Notes: generated by a model from the sequence alone, not told the origin. A DNA stretch of 14,829 nucleotides from Pelagophyceae sp. CCMP2097 (GCA_026770575.1 MU657164.1:320032-334860); one strand, 5' to 3'; counted from the first letter of the stretch, positions 7,918 through 14,688 are shown. Program-made: numbers and translations.

Positions 7918-8342
7918 AGACGGTCCTCGATTGGCCCTCAACCGGCCCCTCGGACCGTCTTTCGAGGACCATTTTGTGGGATGCAAAGAGGATGCAAAGA
8001 GGATGGGACACGAGCCAAAGAGGGGCCCGACTCTCGAAGTGCGTTGATGGCATACCTTGAGTCTCGGAGTCTCGGAGGCTCGGTTCTCGGTTCAGAGTCT
8101 CCCGGCGGACCCGAGTCTCGTGACTTTGGCCCCGAAAGGAGGGTTTGCGAACCGCAAGTCAAAGGGCGGACCGGCACGATGTTTCCCCCCGGCGGCCCGT
8201 CGGAGCCGAATTCGGCCATCGAAAACCCGGCGGACCGAATTCGGCCAGCCGGTCGAGGCGGTTCCAACTGGGGCGTCGTCAACTGAGACGTCGATCAAGC
8301 GGACCGAATCCGAGGGGCGATTCGGGACTTGGATCGGCGACG
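7918..8342. other. Mixed GC-rich stretch with small inverted repeats
   Basis: No gene is recognised. GGTCCTCGA (7922-7930) is the inverse of TCGAGGACC (7962-7970), with AGACGGTC/GACCGTCT nested across it. GATGCAAAGAG is duplicated near 7980-8000. The 10-bp palindrome CCGAATTCGG occurs twice (about 8207-8216 and 8236-8245). Open frames here are Arg/Ser/Gly-rich without domains. Confidence 0.4.
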
Positions 8343-8441
8343 TTTTCAAAAGTCAAAGGGCCCCTTTTCAAAAGTCAAAGGGCCCCTTTTCAAAAGTAAT
8401 AATAATAATAATAAAAGTCAAAGGGCACCTTTTCAAAAAGG
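8343..8441. repeat. 22-bp tandem repeat interrupted by an AAT microsatellite
   Basis: TTTTCAAAAGTCAAAGGGCCCC occurs twice exactly (8343-8364 and 8365-8386). A third copy starts at 8387 but is broken by about five AAT triplets (8398-8413), then resumes with AAAGTCAAAGGGCACC and TTTTCAAAAAGG. Confidence 0.9.
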
Positions 8442-8764
8442 ACAGACGTCACGGGGACTTTGCCGAAACCTTGCGGGGCCGTATTCAATAGGGCCGGGTC
8501 AAAGGAGACCCGAGTCGCGGGACGGTGTGACGTCCCAGTGACTTGGGCCCCGAGTGGCACGTGCCCCGAGTGGCACGGGCCCCCAAAGTGACTTTGGGGG
8601 CGCGACCGAGTCCTTTTCGACAAACGTCCCCTTGACTTGCGCCCCCGGGACTTGCGTCCCTGATACAACGCCGCCGGGATTCGGACCCTCCGACTTGGGT
8701 CCCTCTGGCATTACCCAAATGACTCAGTCCCCGCAACTGTCGCAAGGTCCCGTCCGACTCCTCT
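8442..8764. repeat. Diverged short-unit repeats (GACTTGGGCCCC / GAGTGGCAC types)
   Basis: Scattered, diverged ~14-16-bp units with TGACTTGGGCCCC, CCCCGAGTGGCAC and GACTTGCGYCCC motifs. A perfect palindrome lies at 8579-8601. No coding signal is recognised. Confidence 0.5.
8579..8601. repeat. Perfect 23-bp palindrome
   Basis: GCCCCCAAAGT, one unpaired G, then ACTTTGGGGGC: 11-bp arms around a single base. It lies within diverged satellite and may be a by-product of inverted units. Confidence 0.85.
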
Positions 8765-8765
8765 C

Positions 8766-8815
8766 CCTCTGGCTCAGTCCTCTGGCCCAGCCCTCTGGCT
8801 CAGTCCTCTGGCAAG
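8766..8815. repeat. ~13-bp tandem repeat CCTCTGGCTCAGT
   Basis: Four head-to-tail copies of CCTCTGGCYCAGT-like units, the last diverging into CCTCTGGCAAGAGCT. GGCAAGAGCTCCA recurs at 9048-9060. Confidence 0.8.
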
Positions 8816-8930
8816 AGCTCCAGGGTATACGTCCAGGCTTTCCTTGCCGGAAAAAGGCCCTTTCGACGTCGACGCGACGGGGTTCGCACGACAGGGTTTC
8901 TCTTTCGTCGGGCCCGGGGCGACGTCCCTG

Positions 8931-9015
8931 ATACAAAGGTCCCTGTCAGGGTCCCGAATGAAAAGGCCCCGAATGACAAGTGCCAAATGAAAAGGCCCCG
9001 AATGAAAAGGTCCCA
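8931..9015. repeat. Outlying 14-15-bp repeats (GGCCCCGAATGAAAA)
   Basis: Five to six units near GGCCCCGAATGAAAA or GGTCCCNRTGA step by 14-15 bp and resemble satellite A. GATACAAAGGTCCCT at the left edge recurs at about 9087, which suggests a small segmental duplication. Confidence 0.65.
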
Positions 9016-9900
9016 GTGATGACCTCAATCAGACACCGGCCTCCACGGCAAGAGCTCCACAAGTCGCCGCGACTCTGGGCCCGTGATACAAAGGTCCCTT
9101 TTGACGTCGGTCCCGTCCGATTTCAAAGGACCCGAAAGGACCCGCCTGCACCGCCCCCGTGTCCTCGGTTCACGTTTGCACCGGTGCCCTGCTTCACGTT
9201 CCCTGCAAGATGGGTATTCTTACGGCCCCAGTCCGCAGAGACGGCCCCGTCCCCTCGCAAGGTCCTCTTCCTCCGCCTTTGGAGCCCCCACAAGATCCAA
9301 GAGACCTTCAACGGCCCAATCGAGAAAAACCCAGTCCAACGGGCTGGAAAGACCCGGCGGACCGTAGACGCAGAGGTCCGTCTGCAAAGGCCGGTTTTTC
9401 CCCGGGCACGTCTCCGGCCTCTTCAAATTTTGGCCACTTGGACCGCCTGGAACCTTTCCGCCCGAGAGCAAAGAGGGGCTCCGGAGCACCTCTGGCCCCG
9501 TACAAGGCCCCGTACAAGGCCCGGCGGACCGTAGAGCGGGTCCGTAGAGAGGCCGTCTCCGCGCCCGTCAAAGTCGCCCTTTGGTCGGACCCCAGCCCAC
9601 CGGACCCCAGCCCACCGGCCTCTCCTCGGAAGCACCGGGCGAGAACGCGCTTCCGGCCTCCGCGGACTCTTTTCGCCTCGAGCAAGCTCTTTTGGAACCC
9701 ATCTCGCCTGCCTGGGCCCCTCTCGCCTGCCTGGGCCCCTCTCTCCTGCCTGGGGTCAAAGGCGGCCCTCCGGAGCCGGCGGTCCCACGCGCGCCCACTC
9801 TCGTCGGGACGCCGGGAATCCAACGGCGGCGGCGGAGGCGTCGTTGCCGGCGCACTCGGGGCCTGCGCGGTTGGGTGGGGAGAGGCCAAAAAAGGATTCG
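9016..9900. other. GC-rich low-complexity stretch, no confident gene
   Basis: Long open frames run on both strands (plus 9159-9905, 248 codons; minus 9308-10024, 238 codons), but they overlap and are Pro/Arg/Ser/Ala-rich. Short duplications are visible: CCCGGCGGACCGTAGA near 9351 and 9521, GTACAAGGCCC twice near 9500, CGGACCCCAGCCCAC twice near 9590, and three CCTGCCTGGG units near 9708-9750. The openness is better explained by composition and duplications than by a gene. Confidence 0.4.
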
Positions 9901-9932
9901 AGTGAGACGTGGATTTAAACAGTGAGACGTGG
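9901..9932. repeat. 12-bp direct repeat AGTGAGACGTGG, 20-bp spacing
   Basis: AGTGAGACGTGG lies at 9901-9912 and again at 9921-9932, just downstream of the stop codon of the proposed PHD gene (minus strand). Confidence 0.8.
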
Positions 9933-10509
9933 CAAAAAGCATCGTCGCCGACACGAGCTTCCCCGCGCACTCCGGAGCGAGAGGCGCGGCGCATGCTCTG
10001 ACGGCGGCGAAAGGTCGGGCGCATGCTCGGACGGAGTCGAAAACCACACCGCCAGACGCAGTCGGTCGAACGCTCGAGAACAAACGCTCAACTCACAATA
10101 GAACAAATCCCCAACGGACAGCTTCAGCCCGGCGACGCAGCCCACGCAGACGGCGTTCGGGCAGCCGCGCGAGTCGCAGAGCGGCCATCCGGAATCGCCG
10201 AGCCACCTAGAGCCCGCATCAGACCACGCGTACGACGCCGGGCTCGCGCGTCGTACGACTGAGCCACGCCCTTGCCGTGGTGGAACATTCTGCGGAAATG
10301 TCCTCTCCTCTAAAGTCGCGGCGGACGCCGGCATAGGACGGCCGCTCGCAGACGGAGCAGGCGTCGTCGGGGGCGTCGTCGGAGGCGTCGTCGTCGTCGG
10401 GGTCGTCGCCTCGCTCGTCACCGCCTCGCTCGTCGCCTCTTTCGTCGCCCTCGTCGCCGGCGCCGTCGACGCCGTCTACGCCGTCAGCGCCGCAGCCGCG
10501 GTCCGCCAT
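9915..10509 (-). CDS. PHD-type zinc finger protein, proposed two exons
   Basis: Exon 1 (10509-10340) starts at an ATG and encodes an acidic Gly/Asp/Glu-rich leader of about 50 residues ending in CSVCER. Exon 2 (10206-9915) supplies the other metal ligands. Joining them across an intron at 10339-10207 (GT...AG) keeps the frame and gives C-x2-C-x12-C-x4-C-x4-C-x2-C-x13-C-x4-C, including PLCDSRGCPNAVCVGC and LFYC. This follows the PHD plan C4HC3 with Cys in place of the usual His and an extra-long last pair. PHD fingers usually read histone tails in the nucleus. The predicted protein has 153 residues, with a Ser/Arg-rich tail and no second domain seen. Unspliced, neither frame holds all eight ligands, which is the main argument for the intron. 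The donor GTCCTA is not a strong consensus, so an interrupted pseudogene remains possible. Confidence 0.5.
10207..10339 (-). other. Proposed 133-bp intron of the PHD-finger gene
   Basis: On the minus strand it begins GTCCTATG and ends CTCTAG. It interrupts a Pro codon after its second base. Splicing restores an uninterrupted zinc-ligand array. It was chosen because it joins both halves of the finger in frame with family-like spacing; other donors nearby put the second half out of frame. Confidence 0.45.
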
Positions 10510-10546
10510 CGCCCTCCTCCCAGGCTCCCGTAGCGAGCCCAGATGG

Positions 10547-10552
10547 TATATA
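10547..10552 (-). promoter_or_regulatory. Possible TATA box upstream of the PHD gene
   Basis: TATATA lies about 40 bp upstream of the proposed ATG at 10509. The spacing would leave a very short 5' leader, so the assignment is tentative. Confidence 0.25.
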
Positions 10553-10665
10553 GACGGTACGATCGCTAAAATATCGGAGCACATAACCTAGACGATAACA
10601 CGCTGCTGTTACAATTGTATCGCACAATGTCATTCCGATGGATCTTTCTTTGAGCGATTACCATC

Positions 10666-11235
10666 GGCTCCCTACAAGGGGTATCGGCGATAAAGCCGAC
10701 CTCAAGTGACGCAAAGTTGTGCCTCCCAGAGGCCGCCTGCGGGGGTGGTCGTGGTCGCTATGCCCCCGCTGCCCCCCGGGATATCCGTGACATGATCAGC
10801 CTCGAGGAGGGCGCCTTGCAAGGGCGTGAACAAGCGCTTCCCCCAATATTTTGGACTTGATAAAATCTTTATTTGCCTCCTTACCTTGATTTTGAACTGA
10901 TTTTGCCTCCGTATTGCGAAGGTTCGGGCCCGGCTGGCAATCGCAGGACCACAGGGATCGAAATTCTGGCTATGTGACGGAGTGGGTCCATACGCACTGC
11001 GGTGGTATATGGCCGGTCCTCTACGATTGCCGCGAGTGGCGCTTCAGACGAGCCAAAACAGACGTCAGATTTTTAGTTTGAGCGTTTTTAACAAACAATT
11101 TCTGGGGGACCGGGCATCATGGGACTCAGCGCGACGTCCTCTATCACTCCTAACAGAGCCAAAATCCAACCGACGGAAACTCCGATTGCCAGAAAGTCCT
11201 CGGCGTCACTGGCGATTACCCCTTGTACGGGAGCC
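10666..11235. mobile_element. Possible 570-bp element with ~20-bp imperfect inverted ends
   Basis: The left end GGCTCCCTACAAGGGGTATCG matches the inverse of the right end, GGCTCCCGTACAAGGGGTAATCG, with two single-base indels. The enclosed DNA is more AT-rich than its flanks (for example 10848-10915) and has no convincing gene. I find no clear target-site duplication. ACCATCGGCTCCCTAC (10660-10675) is repeated exactly at 11451-11466, which could be a solo end of the same family. Confidence 0.5.
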
Positions 11236-11250
11236 CGGGGTTCGTTTAAC

Positions 11251-11424
11251 CCTCCAGCCGGCGGCCTCCGTCCGTCGACCGGAGGACGGCCGCCTCCGCC
11301 GGTCCTACGCCGACCTCCGGCCGCCTCCGCCGGTCCTACGGCCCGCGGAGGCGGCCGGAGGTCGGCGTCCTACGGCGGCCGTCCTCCGGTCGCCGTCCTC
11401 CGGCCGCCGGCCTGCGGGTGGAGG
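11251..11424. repeat. ~174-bp near-perfect foldback (hairpin-forming) repeat
   Basis: Left arm 11251-11330 pairs with right arm 11345-11424 around a 14-base loop. The inner 22 bp (GCCGACCTCCGGCCGCCTCCGC and its inverse, given here by position 11309-11330 / 11345-11366) match perfectly; the outer part pairs with small indels, ending CCTCCA / TGGAGG. It is extremely GC-rich and would form a stable cruciform or RNA hairpin. It could be a tiny foldback element; no target-site duplication is visible. Confidence 0.85.
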
Positions 11425-11450
11425 CCTTCGACAGGATTCTGTGATTCACA

Positions 11451-11466
11451 ACCATCGGCTCCCTAC
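11451..11466 (+). repeat. Second copy of the 16-bp sequence ACCATCGGCTCCCTAC
   Basis: Identical to 10660-10675, which overlaps the left end of the proposed element at 10666-11235. The sequences diverge directly after the shared 16 bases. Confidence 0.8.
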
Positions 11467-12249
11467 GGGCCGTCTGGTCCGCGCCGGCGTCCAAGAGGGA
11501 TCCCTAGAACCAATCTTCGCGTAACACTCAGCCCGAGGCCCCGCGTATGCGGCGCAATTACCCAGCGCGTGAAGAGCATTTTCATTTTCTCGCCGACCGC
11601 AACAAGGAGTGGGGCTGTATGAATTGTTACGATGCTTAGATAGTAGTAGGCTCTCGGCCCCTGCGGGGCCCTATGCAGGCATGCGCGGCGGGCTCGACAA
11701 GACTCGGGAGCGTCGCCGTCGGGCCACGGCCGTGCGTTCTTCAAGTTCTCGGCCCGGATCAAATCCTCAAACGTCGGGTCACCACATGCCATAGCAGCTC
11801 TCGGGGACATTTGCCATGCCTGCGCCTCCTCGTCGTCCGAATGGCCCGCGGCCGCAAATGCGGCCGGAGCCGCGAAGAAGCCTCCCGAGGGTGGATTCAT
11901 CAAGCAAGCTCCATAAAAAAGGGGTCTGTGAAGGCGTCGAAGTGAGACATCGAAGACTCATTGGAGTGCATGATAGGAGCGTGAATGGAGGCAAGGTGTA
12001 GGTGTGGATGAGTAACGCCGGAGCGCCGGAGGGTTATCCGTGAGGTTCGGTGAGGATCTCGCCGAAAACGATTGCGTCCCCAGAGCATCCCACGGCGGAG
12101 GCCCGGGGGGTCTGGTGCTCCCCTGAGGTCCCGATGAACGTGAGTGGGCGGCAGAGCCCGGTGATATGGTTGAGGGTGGACGGACAAGTTACCGCGTGCG
12201 GGTATCGAACATATACGACGGCGGCCAGACGCTCGAGCCTTTCCCCAGG
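11467..12249. other. Unassigned stretch; possible frameshifted minus-strand coding remnant
   Basis: On the minus strand, a frame ending at 11900 closes with MSHFDAFTDPFFMELA. The next frame opens directly at 11903 with MNPPSGGFFAAPAAF and continues to about 11680 with varied, acidic sequence (DDEEAQAWQM, PTFEDLIRAENL). Both halves read more like protein than the surroundings, so a frameshift or an unrecognised intron could separate pieces of one gene. No domain is recognised. The plus strand at 12166-12265 also has a short protein-like run (RVRVSNIYDGGQTL). Neither is called as a gene. Confidence 0.3.
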
Positions 12250-12253
12250 CCAA

Positions 12254-12511
12254 GGATGTCACTCGCAGGCGCGTCGCGGCGCGGCGCGACAGTCGGCGAC
12301 AGTCGGCGACTGTCGGCGAGCGTCGCCGTGCGTCGAAGGCGTCGGCGAGCGTCGCACAGTGTCGCAGGCGTCGCAGAGCGTCGCAGGGCGTCGCAGAGCG
12401 TCGCAGGGCGTCGCAGAGCGTCGCAGAGCGTCGCAAGCGTCGGTGACGCTCGCCGACAGTCGGCGACTGTCGCCGACTGTCGCGGCGCGGCGCGACGCGC
12501 CTGCGACATCC
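12254..12511. mobile_element. 258-bp foldback element with 10-bp tandem repeats in its centre
   Basis: Arms of about 70 bp (12254-12326 and 12443-12511) are near-perfect inverses. The left starts GGATGTC, then GCAGGCGCGTCGCG; the right ends CGACGCGCCTGCGACATCC. The main differences are four extra bases in the left arm and a few substitutions. CCAA directly flanks both ends (12250-12253 and 12512-12515), a possible 4-bp target-site duplication. The ~116-bp centre is mostly a tandem array of GTCGCAGRGC. No transposase or credible coding sequence is present. It looks like a tiny foldback transposon whose loop expanded by slippage. Confidence 0.75.
12351..12442 (+). repeat. 10-bp tandem array GTCGCAGRGC
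   Basis: About nine head-to-tail units, alternating GTCGCAGAGC and GTCGCAGGGC, with 9-bp variants at the edges. It forms the loop of the foldback at 12254-12511. Confidence 0.9.
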
Positions 12512-12515
12512 CCAA

Positions 12516-12786
12516 AGCGGACCCGAACACCGAAACTCCCAAACAAGGCATTTCGGAAGACCGAAACTGTAAAAACATGATTTTTGAAGAAGTTCGGCAG
12601 GGAGACTTTTCAGTAGACGCTTTCCGACGCTCCGCTACTCCGACGATGCCCCCCACCGCGCAACGCCGCGCTGCGCAACCGCGCGCCGAGCCGCGCCGCG
12701 CGCCGCCGCGCTGCCGCTGCCTCGTCGTGCGTCGCCGTTGCCAAGGGCGGCGCCGCCGTTGCTACGCTCAACTTGCCCGAAACTAG
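12516..12786. other. Stretch 5' of the helicase-associated-domain exon, probable intron or flank
   Basis: The left half reads protein-like in one plus frame (around 12568-12625, MIFEEVRQGDFSVDAF), but no domain is recognised. The right half is dense CGCG/CGCC low-complexity sequence. It ends with CTAG directly before the open exon at 12787, a plausible splice acceptor, so part of this stretch is likely intron. Confidence 0.35.
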
Positions 12787-13389
12787 GCGCGCCGCCTCCC
12801 GCCCTGGGGCCGCCTGGATGCGCACTACAAGGTGCCGCGGCCGCTGAAGAACATTAAGTGCGGCATCTGCGCCGCCAAGGCAACGGAAGCGCGCTGCGAG
12901 TACAAACGGCCGCAGACGCGCTCTGCGACTCTAACCGCGCTGGCCGCCGAGTCGTCCGCGCGGGCCCGCGCCTCGCGGGCGGCCGAGTCCGAGGACCGCG
13001 CACTGCGCGAAGCGGCGCTGGCCACGGTGTGGCGGAGAGACGCGGAGGCTTGGTCGATGGGCTTCTCATTCCTCGCAAGCATGGCAAAGCTCTCCCTCCA
13101 ATCGCCCGAGTTCCGCACGCAATGCGGCTACCCGATGGGCAAATGGGTGCTGGATTCAAGGGCGCTGGACTCTTTGCAGGTGGAGCGGGGTTGGGAGTGG
13201 AGGCGGCGGTACGACGTTTTAATCGCTTATAAAGTCGGCCATGCTCGCATCACCGTCCCGGAGGCCGTATCTTTGGACGGAGACGCTTTATGGGACTGGG
13301 TCCTGGCGCAGCGGCGCCTGCCAAAGGACGAGCGGTGGGCGGACCGCGACGCGCGGTCGACGAGGCGCGCCGCGCTGGGAACGACCTAA
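12787..13389 (+). CDS. Exon with two tandem helicase-associated (HA) domains
   Basis: This is the best coding exon in the window: 200 codons to a stop at 13387-13389. No ATG lies near its 5' end. The frame opens right after CTAG at 12783-12786, so it is probably an internal or last exon entered by splicing. The N-terminal part (from WGRLDAHY) holds CGIC and a helical Ala/Glu/Arg-rich stretch. HA copy 1 (about 13051-13161) reads W-x3-F-x2-L ... P ... YPMGKWVLDSR. Copy 2 (about 13192-13317) reads WEWRRRYDVLIAYK, GHARITVP, DALWDWVLAQRR. This matches the family plan W-x(5)-Y-x2-L-x2-Y-x3-H/G-H-x3-VP ... L-G-x-WV-x2-QR. HA domains are small helical modules, often in long arrays in algal proteins and next to helicases, with a suspected nucleic-acid role. 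No helicase core is in the window. Confidence 0.75.
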   Translation, partial: ARRLPPWGRLDAHYKVPRPLKNIKCGICAAKATEARCEYKRPQTRSATLTALAAESSARARASRAAESEDRALREAALATVWRRDAEAWSMGFSFLASMAKLSLQSPEFRTQCGYPMGKWVLDSRALDSLQVERGWEWRRRYDVLIAYKVGHARITVPEAVSLDGDALWDWVLAQRRLPKDERWADRDARSTRRAALGTT

Positions 13390-13815
13390 CAACTAACTTT
13401 CCAGATTCAGACGCATCCACCCATGCCGTATGCACGGGGCGCCCCGGGGCCGCGGGGAGTTGGGAGTAGAGAACGGTTCTGGGCGCAGAGGGCCTCTTTG
13501 CGACTCGATTTGCAGTGGAAGAGTCCGCCTTGCCGAGGTCCGAGGAACGAGTCGACGCCGCAACGAGGCAAGCGGCGAAATCGAAACGTGCCAACGACTG
13601 CGTCCCGGTCGCGCGCGCGGGTCGTCCGCCCGATGCGTTATCGCGGGGGGATTCTTCGTACAGTTCGCTGAAGTGAAATCTCGGGAAGAAGGTGCCTCCG
13701 ACTGACGTCGCTCATCCTTCACGAGCGTGGCCTTGCCACTGACGCAGGGGGGCGTCCATTGTGGCCAAGGTGCCCCCTCCCCACTCTTGGATCAAGTGGT
13801 TTTCTCACCCATCCG
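13390..13815. other. Stretch 3' of the HA exon, with a possible further exon
   Basis: A plus-strand frame at 13470-13676 (about 68 codons, no ATG) reads plausibly as protein (GAEGLFATRFAVEE, EERVDAATRQAAKSKRAND) and ends in a stop. An AG at 13468-13469 could be a splice acceptor. It has no recognised domain. A minus-strand frame at 13250-13594 is also open. I see no decisive evidence for either. The rest up to 13815 holds nothing recognisable. Confidence 0.3.
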
Positions 13816-14131
13816 CCAGGTATACTCGGTGTCCTCTTTCTACGGAAATCTTTGGAGCTCTCTTTGTCACTGCTCGTCCACGCCCTGCTCGTCCACGACA
13901 CGCGTCGCGTAAGCTACCCCCCAGGTATGCGCGGCGTCCCCTTTTCAGACGGAAATCTGCTTCAGCTCTGGTGGACTCATTGTCATTGCTCGTCCATGCC
14001 CTGCTCTTCCACGACACGCTTCGCGTAAGCCACCCCCCCCACGATGGCTGCTCTTCCACGACACGCGTCGCGTAAGCCATCCCGTCCGCGCCCTGCTCGT
14101 CCACGACACGCGTCGCGTAAGCCTTCCCCCC
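13816..14131. repeat. ~105-120-bp tandem repeat with a TCCACGACACGCGTCGCGTAA-type core
   Basis: Two full units (about 13816-13920 and 13921-14040) both start CCAGGTATRC. They share ACGGAAATCT and TGCTCGTCCAYGCCCTGCTC and end with the core CACGACACGCGTCGCGTAAGC. Two partial units, holding only the core and some flank, follow at about 14048-14080 and 14089-14131. The CGACACGCGTCG segment is nearly self-complementary. The minus-strand frames across it are repeats, not a domain. Confidence 0.8.
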
Positions 14132-14147
14132 ACGATGGGGGGTCGGT

Positions 14148-14459
14148 TCGTATCAAGTACGATGTCGAATCTAAAATAACTAGTGCGATGCTCTCAACGC
14201 GCCCGGGCCGGTGGCATGAGACTGTCGGAGCGTCCACCTTCTCCACGACGTGGGCGAGGGGCAGCCTCGTTTGGGCTCGCGTCCAAAAGGCCGTGTTTTC
14301 TTCGATGCGGGATTCGACCGTGTTGCAGACAATGAAGCAGTGACAGTGGGATTCCGCCGCCGCCGCCGCGCCTGCCTCCAGGGCTCGTCGGACGAGATAT
14401 GACCCGGACCCAGGGGACGTTTGCAAAATGTCAACAAGAGGTTTCTGGGACTTGATCAA
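14148..14459 (-). pseudogene. Possible C-terminal remnant of a SNF2-family helicase
   Basis: On the minus strand the open frame from 14459 reads varied, protein-like sequence until it runs into the tandem repeat at 14131. Residues 37-55 (about 14351-14295), SHCHCFIVCNTVESRIEEN, resemble the end of the SNF2 helicase core. There the family has 'V-H-R-F-I-V-x-x-T-V-E-E-R-I', as in SHPRH/Rad5-like proteins. The preceding motif VI (Q-x2-G-R-x-x-R-x-GQ) should lie just before but is replaced by a run of Ala, and two conserved residues (HRF, EER) are changed. It may be a decayed fragment or a chance likeness. SNF2 proteins use ATP to remodel chromatin; nothing here could do that alone. Confidence 0.3.
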
Positions 14460-14597
14460 ATCTCTTGAAAGCGCGCCGGCCGTCGGACGGCCATCGCAGC
14501 AGCGCTTGAAGGCCTCGGAGACTCTGTTATCGTGGGCAGGTTGTATTTATAAAACATAAGTTAAATCATTTTAGCAAGTCATATCAGGTACTTTTTG
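14460..14597. other. Non-coding AT-rich stretch
   Basis: After a short GC-rich start, 14545-14595 is notably AT-rich (TTTATAAAACATAAG and similar). No gene or RNA is recognised. Confidence 0.4.
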
Positions 14598-14660
14598 AGG
14601 ACCCGAAGGGTCCTTGCCGTTTATTCAACGTCAGTTTACGGTAAGGGCCCTTCGGGTCCT
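14598..14660. repeat. 22-bp inverted repeat (hairpin) with 19-base loop
   Basis: AGGACCCGAAGGGTCCTTGCCG (14598-14619, named here by position) pairs with 14639-14660 with two mismatches. Each arm is itself partly palindromic (GGACCCGAAGGGTCC), so alternative folds are possible. It may be the centre of a small foldback element or a structured RNA 3' end; nothing decides between these. Confidence 0.8.
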
Positions 14661-14688
14661 TTGATTGAAGGATTACTTGGGGCAATTA

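Noticed and set aside
7502..8053. 183-codon minus-strand open frame
   Set aside because: Same cause: it is a translation of satellites A and D.
9159..10024. Overlapping long frames on both strands (248 and 238 codons)
   Set aside because: Pro/Arg/Ser-rich with short duplications, overlapping on both strands, no domain; best explained by composition.
12166..12786. 206-codon plus-strand frame across the foldback element
   Set aside because: Most of it translates the hairpin arms and the 10-bp array. Short protein-like runs at either side are in the same frame, but I recognise no domain, so no gene is called.
12832..13389. GTG at 12832 as start codon of the HA protein
   Set aside because: The frame is open further upstream to 12787 with domain-like residues and no ATG; a GTG start is unlikely in a eukaryotic nuclear gene, so splicing into the exon is the better reading.
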